A DNA stretch of 64,000 nt from Agromyces tardus. Its GTDB lineage: Bacteria > Actinomycetota > Actinomycetes > Actinomycetales > Microbacteriaceae. A program made the translations under genes and the position numbers. Position 1 is the stretch's first letter. Each line of letters starts with the position of its first letter. The stretch lies in NCBI RefSeq assembly GCF_003710805.1, contig NZ_RHHB01000002.1:62001-126000 (forward strand), written 5' to 3'. This document shows positions 35,778 through 43,499 of the stretch, in pieces. The notes below the pieces were generated by a model that made no database searches, was not told the origin of the DNA, and saw only the letters and a program-made list of their open reading frames with translations.

Positions 35778-36494
35778 TCAGGCGGCCGGCTGGTCCTGCC
35801 GGATGATCGGGATCGGCGCCGTCAGGGGCGGCAGCTCCAGGCCCTCGGCCGCGAGCGCCGCCCGGTGCTTCGCCTTCCACGCCCGCACGACGGCGTAGAA
35901 CGGGCCGTCGACGAGCGCGTAGTGCCCGGCCCGGGCGTCGCTCAGCACCATCGGCAGCTCGATGCTCGTGCCGGCGCGGCGGATGCGCAGCACGGCCAGG
36001 GGAACGCTCGCACTGCCGACGACCGTGCTGTCCGAGCGGATGTTGCGCACCTCGCGCCACACGAACATCGCGGCCCGGCGCGGGCGTCGCCCGCCGACCC
36101 AGAACGAGATGCCCGCGGCATCCGCCACGATCGAGAACCGCGACGACAGTGCGACGGCCTTCGACCCGGGCTCGCGCAGCTGGTCGAGCCGGGCCGCGAG
36201 GTCGCCGTTGCGGATGCCGCAGCTCACCTCGCCCGCGTAGACCGACTCGAGGGCGGCCCGCCGGGCGCTCGTGCGGGCGGCCGCGGCTCCGCGAACGACC
36301 AGCACCACGAGCGCGGTGACGGCTGCCACGGCGGCCAGGCCGAGGGCCACGAGCGTGCCCGGCGGGTCGGGCAGACGCGGGATCACCCGCTCGATCGTGG
36401 GGGAGCCGACGACGAGGCCGGCGATGACGATCATGGTGGCGAGGGCGACCGCGACCGTGAGTCCGGTGCGGTACCGCGTTGCGATGCTGTTCAC
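35778..36494 (-). CDS. Two-helix membrane protein with PH-like cytosolic domain, function unknown
   Basis: 238 residues. Two N-terminal membrane helices (LTVAVALATMIVIAGLVVG and LVALGLAAVAAVTALVVLVV) are followed by a soluble domain of beta-strand character (AVALSSRFSIVADAAGISFW, RRAAMFVWREVRNIRSDS, VLRIRRAGTSIELPMVLSD), similar in layout to bacterial PH-domain proteins. A GTG start at 36494 with GGAG about 8 nt upstream is preferred. The gene sits between hemA and hemE but nothing links it to haem synthesis. Its stop is followed within 15 bp by the repeat cluster. Confidence 0.7.
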   Translation of the reverse strand: MNSIATRYRTGLTVAVALATMIVIAGLVVGSPTIERVIPRLPDPPGTLVALGLAAVAAVTALVVLVVRGAAAARTSARRAALESVYAGEVSCGIRNGDLAARLDQLREPGSKAVALSSRFSIVADAAGISFWVGGRRPRRAAMFVWREVRNIRSDSTVVGSASVPLAVLRIRRAGTSIELPMVLSDARAGHYALVDGPFYAVVRAWKAKHRAALAAEGLELPPLTAPIPIIRQDQPAA

Positions 36495-36751
36495 TTCGGC
36501 TGCTCCGTGGGGGCGGAGGGGGCGCGCCGATACCGTCGGGGTGGTCGCAGCGGCGCGTCGTCGTGGTGGGGAGCGCACGACGGGTCCGACACTATCCCTG
36601 AACGACCGCGATGCGCCATACCCCCGTCTCCGATCGTTTCAACGGATCGAATCCGGCTCGAACCAGCGGTTCGACGACCGATTCCGCACGCTCGCCCCGG
36701 ATCGGGCGCACGTTCGGGGGGCGCGGGAGGGGATGCCCAGCCGGGATGGGC

Positions 36752-36757
36752 GACAAT
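36752..36757 (+). promoter_or_regulatory. GACAAT -10 box of the hemE operon
   Basis: GACAAT is followed by 7 nt and the GTG of hemE at 36765, the usual leaderless layout. A hairpin CGAACC-AGC-GGTTCG (36659-36673) lies about 80 bp upstream; its role is unknown. Otherwise the 36495-36764 gap shows nothing clear. Confidence 0.5.
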
Positions 36758-36764
36758 GTGACCC

Positions 36765-37913
36765 GTGATCCTCTCCCCGCGTCATCCGCTCCAGGCCGGC
36801 CTCACCCACGACTCCCGTCTCGTGCGCGCGTACCGGGGCGAGCGCAGCGACACCACGCCCGTCTGGTTCATGCGTCAGGCGGGCCGCTCGCTGCCCGAGT
36901 ACCGCGAGCTGCGCGTCGGCACCCGCATGCTCGATGCATGCCTCGACCCGGCGATGGCCGCCGAGATCACCCTCCAGCCCGTACGCCGCCACCGGGTCGA
37001 CGCCGGCATCTTCTTCAGCGACATCGTCGTGCCGCTGAAGCTCGTGGGCGTCGACGTCGAGATCCAGCCGGGCAAGGGGCCCGTGTTCGGGCGCGCCTAC
37101 GGGGATGCCGCGGGCGTGGCCGAGCTCACGGCGATCGACCCCGCGCTGCTCGACGAGACATCCGCCCCCATCGCCGAGGCGGTCGAGCGCACCATCGCCG
37201 AGCTCGCGACGCTCACCTCGCCCGGCGCGCCGACCTCGACCCCGCTCATCGGCTTCGCGGGCGCGCCGTTCACCCTCGCGGCGTACCTCACGGAGGGTGG
37301 CCCCTCGAAGGACCACCTCGCGGCGCGCACGCTCATGCACGCCGACCCCGGCGCCTGGCGCGCGCTCATGGAGTGGACCGCCGAGCTCACCGGGCGCTTC
37401 CTGCGCACCCAGGTGCTCGCGGGCGCTTCGGCCGCGCAGCTCTTCGACTCGTGGGCGGGCGCCCTGTCGCTCGCCGACTACGAGGCGCACGTCGCCCCGG
37501 CGTCGGCGGCCGCACTCGCGCACGTGCACGACCTCGAGTACGAGGTGCCCGGCGCGGATGCCGCCGTCGCGGCCGCCCGCCGCTCGGTGCCGGTGGTGCA
37601 CTTCGGCGTCGGCACGGGCGAGCTGCTCGGCGCGATGCGCGGCGTCGGGGTCGACGTCGTCGGCGTGGACTACCGCGTGCCGCTCGACGTCGCCGCCCTG
37701 CGCGTCGGCGAGGGCGTGCCACTGCAGGGCAACCTCGACCCGGCGCTGCTCGCGGCGCCGTGGCCCGTGCTCGAGCGGGCGGTGCGCGAGGTGCTGCGCC
37801 GCGGGCGGGTCGCCCCGGCCCACGTCTTCAACCTCGGCCACGGGGTTCCCCCCGAGACGGATCCCGAGTCGCTCACCCGCGTGGTCGAGCTCGTGCACGA
37901 GGCCGGCCGATGA
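36765..37913 (+). CDS. hemE: Uroporphyrinogen decarboxylase
   Basis: 382-residue cytosolic enzyme that removes four carboxyl groups from uroporphyrinogen III to give coproporphyrinogen III. Visible are the N-terminal active-site motif WFMRQAGRSLPEYRELR, the IFFSDIVVPL aspartate segment, IGFAGAPFTLAAYLTEGG and the C-terminal FNLGHGVPPETDPES, all diagnostic. GTG start behind a leaderless-type promoter. Stop overlaps the hemY start (ATGA). Confidence 0.96.
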   Translation: MILSPRHPLQAGLTHDSRLVRAYRGERSDTTPVWFMRQAGRSLPEYRELRVGTRMLDACLDPAMAAEITLQPVRRHRVDAGIFFSDIVVPLKLVGVDVEIQPGKGPVFGRAYGDAAGVAELTAIDPALLDETSAPIAEAVERTIAELATLTSPGAPTSTPLIGFAGAPFTLAAYLTEGGPSKDHLAARTLMHADPGAWRALMEWTAELTGRFLRTQVLAGASAAQLFDSWAGALSLADYEAHVAPASAAALAHVHDLEYEVPGADAAVAAARRSVPVVHFGVGTGELLGAMRGVGVDVVGVDYRVPLDVAALRVGEGVPLQGNLDPALLAAPWPVLERAVREVLRRGRVAPAHVFNLGHGVPPETDPESLTRVVELVHEAGR

Positions 37914-39532
37914 CCGATCCCCGAGCGGATGCCGCGGGCGGGCCCGCTCCCGAGCACGTGACGACCGACGTGGTCGTGGTGGGCGGGGGCGTCGCGGGGC
38001 TCGTCGCCGCCCTCGAGTGCGCGCGCATCGGACTCGCGGTCACGGTGCTCGAGCAGGCGGAGCGACCCGGGGGCAGCGTCGGGCGCATCGAGCTCGACGG
38101 GCTCGTGCTCGACTCGGGTGCCGAGTCCTTCGCGACGCGCGGCGGTTCGGTCGCCGGGCTGCTCGAGCACCTCGGCCTCGCCGACCGTGTCGTCTCGCCG
38201 AACCCGGCGGGTGCGTGGCTCGTCTGGGGGGAGCGCGGGGCCCGCGGCGGCTCAGCCGGCGACCTCTCGGCGGCGCCGCTGCCGAGGACGGGCGTGCTCG
38301 GCATCCCCGCGAACCCGCTCGGCGACGACGTGCGCGCCATCATCGGGTGGCGCGGCGCCTGGCGTGCGTACGCCGACCGGATCATGCCCATCCTCAAGAT
38401 CGGCCGCGTGCACCGCCTCGGCCCGCTCGTACGGCAGCGCATGGGCAGCGCCGTGCTCGAGCGGCTCGTCACGCCGATCTCGGCGGGCGTGTACTCCACC
38501 GACCCCGACGACCTCGACCTCGACGTGGTGGCGCCGGGCCTCAACGAGGCGATGACCCGCGCCGGCTCCCTCTCGGGGGGCGTGGCCCAGCTCGTCGAGG
38601 CGCGCCGCGCGGGCGGCGCCGTGCAGGGCATCGACGGCGGCATGCACCGTCTCGTCGACGCGCTCCTCGCCGAGCTCGATCGGTTCGGGGTCGTCGTGCG
38701 CACGGGCATGCGGGCGACCGGGCTCGAGCGCCGGGGCGAACCGGGCACGAGCGAAGCTGCGGATGCCGCGGGCGGGGCGGAGACGGACGGAGCGGGCGCC
38801 GGCTGGCACGTCACCGCCACCCCCGCGGTCGCCGGGGCTGCAGCGAGCGACGGCGACCCCGCGCTCGATGCGCCCGCCGCCGCCGACGCTCCGCGCGACC
38901 TCGTGCTCGACGCGCCCTACGCCCTGCTCGCCACGCCCGCGCACGTGTCGCTGGCACTGCTCGACGGGCTGCTGCCCGAGCGGGTCGACGTCGCGGAGTG
39001 GCCGGCCGCGGCATCCGTGGAGCTCGTGACCCTCGTGGTCGACGCGCCCGCGCTCGACGCGGCGCCCCGCGGCACGGGCGTGCTCGTCGCCGCCGGAACG
39101 CCCGGCGTCACCGCGAAGGCGCTCACCCACTCGTCGGCGAAGTGGTCGTGGCTCGCGGACGCCGCGGCCGGCCGGCACGTCGTGCGCCTCTCGTACGGTC
39201 GCGCGGGGGCCGCGAACCCCCTCGAGGGACTGGACGACGAGCACGTCGTCGAGCTCGCCGTCGCCGACGCGTCGCGGCTCCTCGGCGTGCCGCTCGCGCG
39301 ATCCCACGTGCGCGCGGCGGGTCGCAGCGCGTGGCGCGACGCCCTCTCGCAGGCGGCCGTCGGCCAGCGCGACCGCGTGCGCGGGCTCGAGGAGCTCGTC
39401 GCCGCCGAGCCGGGCCTCGAGCTCGCGGGGTCGTGGGTCGCGGGCACCGGCCTCGCATCGGTCGTGCCGCAGGCCGTCGAGGCCGCGGCGCGCATCCGCC
39501 ACCTCGCGGTGCGGCCCCGCGACGACGCATAG
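37910..39532 (+). CDS. hemY: Coproporphyrinogen III oxidase, FAD-dependent (HemY/CgoX type)
   Basis: 540-residue FAD enzyme. Dinucleotide-binding motif VVVVGGGVAGLVAALECARI then VLEQAERPGGSVG; the LDSGAESFATRGGSV segment and the C-terminal GSWVAGTGLASVVPQAVEAA are typical of the HemY family. In Actinobacteria with HemQ the enzyme oxidises coproporphyrinogen III to coproporphyrin III. It is longer than many homologues (about 460-480) because of an Ala/Gly/Asp-rich insertion around residues 285-325 (EAADAAGGAETDGAGAG and following). Start overlaps hemE by 4 bp. Confidence 0.93.
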   Translation: MTDPRADAAGGPAPEHVTTDVVVVGGGVAGLVAALECARIGLAVTVLEQAERPGGSVGRIELDGLVLDSGAESFATRGGSVAGLLEHLGLADRVVSPNPAGAWLVWGERGARGGSAGDLSAAPLPRTGVLGIPANPLGDDVRAIIGWRGAWRAYADRIMPILKIGRVHRLGPLVRQRMGSAVLERLVTPISAGVYSTDPDDLDLDVVAPGLNEAMTRAGSLSGGVAQLVEARRAGGAVQGIDGGMHRLVDALLAELDRFGVVVRTGMRATGLERRGEPGTSEAADAAGGAETDGAGAGWHVTATPAVAGAAASDGDPALDAPAAADAPRDLVLDAPYALLATPAHVSLALLDGLLPERVDVAEWPAAASVELVTLVVDAPALDAAPRGTGVLVAAGTPGVTAKALTHSSAKWSWLADAAAGRHVVRLSYGRAGAANPLEGLDDEHVVELAVADASRLLGVPLARSHVRAAGRSAWRDALSQAAVGQRDRVRGLEELVAAEPGLELAGSWVAGTGLASVVPQAVEAAARIRHLAVRPRDDA

Positions 39533-39595
39533 CCGAACCGGAATACGTTCGATCACACCGGGCCGCAAGCCCCTTGCGCCGATCCCCTCGGGGTC

Positions 39596-39601
39596 TACGC
39601 T
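39596..39601 (+). promoter_or_regulatory. TACGCT -10 box before the YtxH-like gene
   Basis: TACGCT with TTGCGC (39572-39577) 18 bp upstream. A leader of about 37 nt would carry the GGGG ribosome site of the gene at 39646. It suggests that the block between hemY and hemQ has its own promoter. Confidence 0.4.
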
Positions 39602-39645
39602 TGAGAACACGCTGAACTTCAACCGCAGCGGGGGATGGGGTGCAC

Positions 39646-40101
39646 ATGAAGGGCAAGTTCCTCTTCGTCGTCGGGCTCGGCGTGGGCTACGTGCTCGGCA
39701 CGAGGGCCGGCCGCGAGCGCTACGAGCAGATCCGCAGGGCGGCCCAGAGCGTCTGGAACCAGCCGACCGTGCAGGAGGGCGTCGAGGCCGTCAAGGGCTT
39801 CGCCATGACGCGCGTCGGCGACCTGAGCGACACCGTGCTCGACGGCGCGAAGCAGTTCGTGCGCAAGGTCTCGAGCACGCAGGACACCGCCAAGCGCGAC
39901 GTGTCGAGCGCCGCGAAGTCCGCGAAGTCCGCGGTCGACGATGCGGCCGGGGCCCTCGACGACACCATCGACGCTGCCGCGAAGACGGCGACGTCGGCGG
40001 CCGAGTCCGCCGCATCCGCCGCGCGGTCGGCGAAGTCGGCGGCGACGCCGCCCAAGAAGCCCGCGCCGCGGCGCGGCACCACCCCGTCCACCGACTCCTG
40101 A
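39646..40101 (+). CDS. YtxH-like membrane-associated protein
   Basis: 151 residues. A short N-terminal membrane helix with GKFLFVVGLGVGYVLGTRAGRERYEQIR, the YtxH-like signature, is followed by a long Ala/Ser/Lys/Asp-rich, probably helical tail (AAKSAKSAVDDAAGALDDT...) resembling stress-related coiled proteins, ending in a basic, proline-rich stretch. ATG 39646 is favoured with GGGG 5 nt upstream; GTG 39640 is possible. First of three small membrane-protein genes. Function unknown; envelope stress roles are suggested for relatives. Confidence 0.78.
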   Translation: MKGKFLFVVGLGVGYVLGTRAGRERYEQIRRAAQSVWNQPTVQEGVEAVKGFAMTRVGDLSDTVLDGAKQFVRKVSSTQDTAKRDVSSAAKSAKSAVDDAAGALDDTIDAAAKTATSAAESAASAARSAKSAATPPKKPAPRRGTTPSTDS

Positions 40102-40129
40102 CCGACCGCCTTCGGAGGTGATCCCCGAC

Positions 40130-40534
40130 ATGGCCGCACCGTCGAACGACGAACGCTCCCTCTTCACGCTGGTCGGCGAACTGCCCGACCTCGTCTCCAG
40201 CCTCGTCCGCGCCGAGATCGACCAGGCCAAGGCCGAGCTCAGCTACAAGGCCAAGCACTTCGGCATCGGCTCCGGCCTCGTCGTCGTCGCCGGGTTCGTG
40301 GGCATCTTCCTGCTCGGCACCCTCATCGCCACCGGCATCCTCGCGCTCTCGCTCGTGATGCCCGGCTGGGCGGCCGCCCTCATCGTCTCGGGCGTGCTGC
40401 TGCTGATCATCGCGATCCTCGTGGGCATCGCCTACACGAACTTCAAGCGCGGCAGCGAACCGCTCGAGACCATCGAGAGCGTTCGGAAAGACCTCGACGC
40501 CGTCACCGGAAGGGGCGAGTATGGCAACCGCTGA
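40130..40534 (+). CDS. Holin-X-like (phage_holin_3_6) membrane protein
   Basis: 134 residues with two membrane helices (GLVVVAGFVGIFLLGTLIATGILALSLV and AALIVSGVLLLIIAILVGIAY) separated by a short turn, preceded by an amphipathic helix (LVSSLVRAEIDQAKAELSYKAKHFG). This is the putative actinobacterial holin-X domain, very common in non-phage settings. A strong ribosome site, GGAGGTGAT, lies 11 nt before the ATG. No phage gene is near, so a holin role is unlikely. It overlaps the next gene by 14 bp. Confidence 0.82.
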   Translation: MAAPSNDERSLFTLVGELPDLVSSLVRAEIDQAKAELSYKAKHFGIGSGLVVVAGFVGIFLLGTLIATGILALSLVMPGWAAALIVSGVLLLIIAILVGIAYTNFKRGSEPLETIESVRKDLDAVTGRGEYGNR

Positions 40535-40835
40535 CGTGCAGAGGATCCCGGCGAACGTGCAGGGGCTCTCGAAGAAGCAGGAACGCAACCTCACCCGACT
40601 GCAGGCGCACGACAACGCCCGCGCCGCCCGCGACGACCTCGCCACGGCGCTCAACGCCCTCGAGGAGAAGCTCAACCTGCCCAAGCGCGCGGCCCGGGCG
40701 ACCGCCCGGGCGAAGCGCCGGGCGCAGCGGTTCGCCGACGAGCAGCCCGGCGCGGCCGTCGCGATCGCCATCGGCGTCGCCACTGCGGTCGGCGTCGGCG
40801 TCTGGCTCGTCGTGCGCGCCAGGCTCGACCGCTAG
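40521..40835 (+). CDS. DUF3618-like small membrane protein
   Basis: 104 residues. The basic N-terminal half is helical (ERNLTRLQAHDNARAARDDLATALNALEEKLNLPKRA), the DUF3618-type segment with its conserved L-E-E-K-L-N-P pattern, and one C-terminal membrane helix follows (GAAVAIAIGVATAVGVGVWLVV). The ATG overlaps the upstream holin-X-like gene by 14 bp. These two families are often neighbours in Actinobacteria. Function unknown. Confidence 0.78.
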   Translation: MATADVQRIPANVQGLSKKQERNLTRLQAHDNARAARDDLATALNALEEKLNLPKRAARATARAKRRAQRFADEQPGAAVAIAIGVATAVGVGVWLVVRARLDR

Positions 40836-40857
40836 TCCCGAGCGAGCGGATGCCACG

Positions 40858-41571
40858 GTGCCGGCCACGGGAGCACGACCCGAGCCGTCGCCGACGGCGG
40901 TCGAGCGCGTCGCGGCATCCGTCCGCACCGACATCCTGAGCGGCGCGCTCGCGCCCGGCACCCCGTTGCGCGAGGAATCCGCGGCGCTCGAGCACGGCGT
41001 CTCTCGGCATACGGTGCGGGCGGCGTTCCAGCGGCTCGTCGCCGAACGGCTGGCGGTCGCCGAGCCCTACCGGGGCGTTCGCGTCGTCAGCTTCGACCGC
41101 GCCGAGGTCATCGCCCTGCAGCAGCTGCGCGCCGCCCTCGAGGTCGAGGCGGTGCGCATCGCGGGGGAGCGCTTCGGCGACGTGTGGCCGGATGCGGCGC
41201 TCGATCCCGCCCGCGACGCGCTCGCGCGGATGGCGGCGCTCGACGGCCCGGGCGCGTCCGCGGACGAGGCCGTGGGCGACGACCCGGTGGACTGGCTCGA
41301 GGTCGAGCGGCTGCACGCCGAGTTCCACCACGCCGTCGTCGCGGCATCCGGAAGCCCGCGCATCATCGACGCCCACGCAGCCCTGGGCAGCGAACTGCTG
41401 CTCTTCGTGCTGCACATCCGACCGCACTACGGACTCGACGCGCTCGTCGCCGAGCACCGGGCACTGCTCGAACAACTGCCCGCGCGCGGGCCCGACGCCG
41501 TGCGCGAGCACCTCGAGCACTCCACCGCCCTGCTCGTCGGAAGCCGATCCCGAGAGGGGAACGACGAATGA
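40858..41571 (+). CDS. GntR-family regulator (FadR/FCD type)
   Basis: 237-residue regulator. Winged helix at residues 10-75 (VERVAASVRTDILSGALAPG, LREESAALEHGVSRHTVRAAFQRLVAERLAV), then an all-helical FCD domain with the metal/effector histidines in LHAEFHHAVVAASGSPRI and EHRALLEQLPARGPDAVREHLEH. Ligands of this class are often organic acids. GTG start 22 bp after the DUF3618-like gene; the stop overlaps the methyltransferase gene by 4 bp. It probably controls itself and that gene. No clear operator is seen. Confidence 0.88.
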   Translation: MPATGARPEPSPTAVERVAASVRTDILSGALAPGTPLREESAALEHGVSRHTVRAAFQRLVAERLAVAEPYRGVRVVSFDRAEVIALQQLRAALEVEAVRIAGERFGDVWPDAALDPARDALARMAALDGPGASADEAVGDDPVDWLEVERLHAEFHHAVVAASGSPRIIDAHAALGSELLLFVLHIRPHYGLDALVAEHRALLEQLPARGPDAVREHLEHSTALLVGSRSREGNDE

Positions 41572-42692
41572 CCATGGACTCCGACGACCGCCCCGACGAC
41601 CGCCCCGAGGCCGAGCCCGACCCCGCCGACGTCGCCGCCTTCGCCGAACGGCTCTTCGCCTCGGTGCTCGGCGCCTTCGAGACGCTGAGCATCCACGTCG
41701 GCGACCGGATGGGCTGGTACCGCGCCCTCGCCGAGCACGGACCGCTCGATCCCGGCGGGCTCGCCGCCGCGACCGGTTCCCAGGAGCGCTACGCCCGCGA
41801 GTGGCTCGAGCAGCAGGCCGTCAACGGGCTGCTCGAAGTCGAGAACGCGGAGGCCGCGGCATCCGATCGCCGGTACCGCCTGCCCGCGGCGCAGGCCACG
41901 GTGCTCACCGACCGCGGCTCGCTCGATCACCTCGCGCCGCTCGCCCGCATGTTCGCCGGCGCCGCGGCCCGCATCGACGACCTGCTCGAGGTCTACCGCA
42001 CGGGCGGCGGCGTGCCGTGGGACGCCTACGGCGCCGACGGCCGCGACGCGCAGGGCGACGTGAACCGGCCGTGGTTCGACCACCGGCTCGCCGATGCCCT
42101 CGCGAGCGTGCCCGAGCTGCACGCCGTGCTCTCGCGCCCCGGCGCGCGGATCGCCGATGTCGGCTGCGGGCACGCTTGGTCGACGATCGCGCTCGCGCGC
42201 GCCTACCCGCAGGCGACCGTCGACGGCTACGACGTCGACGCCCCCTCGCTCGACGCGGCACGCGCGCACGCGGCGGAGGCGGGGGTCGCCGACCGGGTCG
42301 GGTTCCACCTCGTCGCGGGCGAGGACCTCGCCGAGGCATCCGCCTACGACGTCGCCTTCGTGTTCGAGGCGCTGCACGACATGCCCCGGCCCGTGGAGGT
42401 GCTCGACGCGATCCGCCGTGCCGTGCGCGACGACGGGGCGGTCGTGATCATGGACGAGGCCGTCGCCGAGGAGTTCGCTCCCGACGGCGACGAGGTCGAG
42501 CGCATCATGTACGGCTACAGCCTCTTCCTCTGCCTGCCCGACAGCCTCTCGACCCCGGGATCCGTGGGCACCGGCACCGTGATGCGGCCGGCGGTGCTCG
42601 AGCGGTACGCCACGGACGCCGGGTTCTCCGCCGCGCGGGTGCTGCCGATCGAGGACTTCGCGTTCTTCCGATTCACGCGGCTCGTACACTGA
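41568..42692 (+). CDS. SAM-dependent class I methyltransferase
   Basis: 374 residues. An N-terminal winged-helix-like domain (about 20-110: GPLDPGGLAAATGSQERYARE, WLEQQAVNGLLEVE) resembles the dimerisation domain of small-molecule O- or C-methyltransferases. A Rossmann domain follows with motif I ADVGCGHAWSTIALARAYP, acidic GYDVD, and a motif IV region VAFVFEALHDMPRPVEVL. The substrate is unknown. It is coupled to the GntR-type gene by an ATGA overlap and is the last gene before hemQ, 69 bp away. A role in haem synthesis is not indicated. Confidence 0.83.
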   Translation: MTMDSDDRPDDRPEAEPDPADVAAFAERLFASVLGAFETLSIHVGDRMGWYRALAEHGPLDPGGLAAATGSQERYAREWLEQQAVNGLLEVENAEAAASDRRYRLPAAQATVLTDRGSLDHLAPLARMFAGAAARIDDLLEVYRTGGGVPWDAYGADGRDAQGDVNRPWFDHRLADALASVPELHAVLSRPGARIADVGCGHAWSTIALARAYPQATVDGYDVDAPSLDAARAHAAEAGVADRVGFHLVAGEDLAEASAYDVAFVFEALHDMPRPVEVLDAIRRAVRDDGAVVIMDEAVAEEFAPDGDEVERIMYGYSLFLCLPDSLSTPGSVGTGTVMRPAVLERYATDAGFSAARVLPIEDFAFFRFTRLVH

Positions 42693-42761
42693 GCGCGCGG
42701 CCGGGGCATCCGTCGTCGGGATCGTTTTTGCGCTTTCAGGTTGCGGGGGGAGGATAGTCCC

Positions 42762-43499
42762 ATGTCTTCCCCCGCTGCCGAAGCGGCAGCCGACGCACCC
42801 ACGACCGACACCCACGCCGAGCCGTCACCCCAGGGCTACACGGTCTTCGCCGTGCTTCGCCGGGATCCGTCCCGGCCCGACGACCTCGACGGGCACGACG
42901 TGCCGCGCTTCGTGGACGAGCTCGACGGGGTCATCGCCCTCGTCGAAGACGAGGGCATCACGCTGCGGGGCATCTACGACGTCTCGGGCCTGCGCGCCGA
43001 CGCCGACGTGATGCTCTGGCTGCACGGCCCGAACGCCGAGGGTCTGCAGTGGGCGCTCCGCCAGCTGCGCCGCACGCGACTGCTGCGCGCCCTGCTCCCC
43101 ACGTGGAACGCGATGGGCGTGCATCGAGATGCCGAGTTCAACAAGTCGCACGTGCCGGGCTTCCTGCGCGGACTCGAGCCGAAGGGCTGGCTCACGGTCT
43201 ATCCGTTCGTGCGCAGCTACGACTGGTACCTCCTGCCGCCCGAGGAGCGCGGACGCATGCTCGCCGAGCACGGCCGCAAGGGTGCCGCGTTCCGCGGCGC
43301 GATCGCGAACACCGTCAGCGCGTTCGCCCTCGGCGACTACGAGTGGCTGCTGCCGATCGAGTCCGACGAGCTCACCGAGCTCGTCGACATGATGCGCGAC
43401 CTGCGGGCCACCGACGCCCGCATGCACGTGCGCGACGAGCTCCCGTTCTACACGGGCCGCCGCATCACGACCGCCGAGCTCGTCGAGGTGCTGCAGTAA
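42762..43499 (+). CDS. hemQ: Coprohaem decarboxylase (HemQ/ChdC)
   Basis: 245-residue member of the chlorite-dismutase-like family that turns iron coproporphyrin III into haem b with hydrogen peroxide, last step of the coproporphyrin route. Visible are YTVFAVLRRDP, the LRGIYDVSGLRADADVMLWLHG strand, and YPFVRSYDWYLLPPEERG with MLAEHGRKG. The first Tyr of that segment and the His 23 residues later sit where actinobacterial ChdC enzymes have the catalytic tyrosine and haem-ligand histidine. GGGGGGAGGA lies about 7 nt before the ATG. Stop overlaps the hemH start by one base (TAATG). Confidence 0.94.
   Translation: MSSPAAEAAADAPTTDTHAEPSPQGYTVFAVLRRDPSRPDDLDGHDVPRFVDELDGVIALVEDEGITLRGIYDVSGLRADADVMLWLHGPNAEGLQWALRQLRRTRLLRALLPTWNAMGVHRDAEFNKSHVPGFLRGLEPKGWLTVYPFVRSYDWYLLPPEERGRMLAEHGRKGAAFRGAIANTVSAFALGDYEWLLPIESDELTELVDMMRDLRATDARMHVRDELPFYTGRRITTAELVEVLQ

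Noticed and set aside
40130-40534. Prophage remnant because of the holin-like domain
   Set aside because: The holin-X domain is common in actinobacterial chromosomes; no integrase, capsid, lysin or attachment repeat is near.
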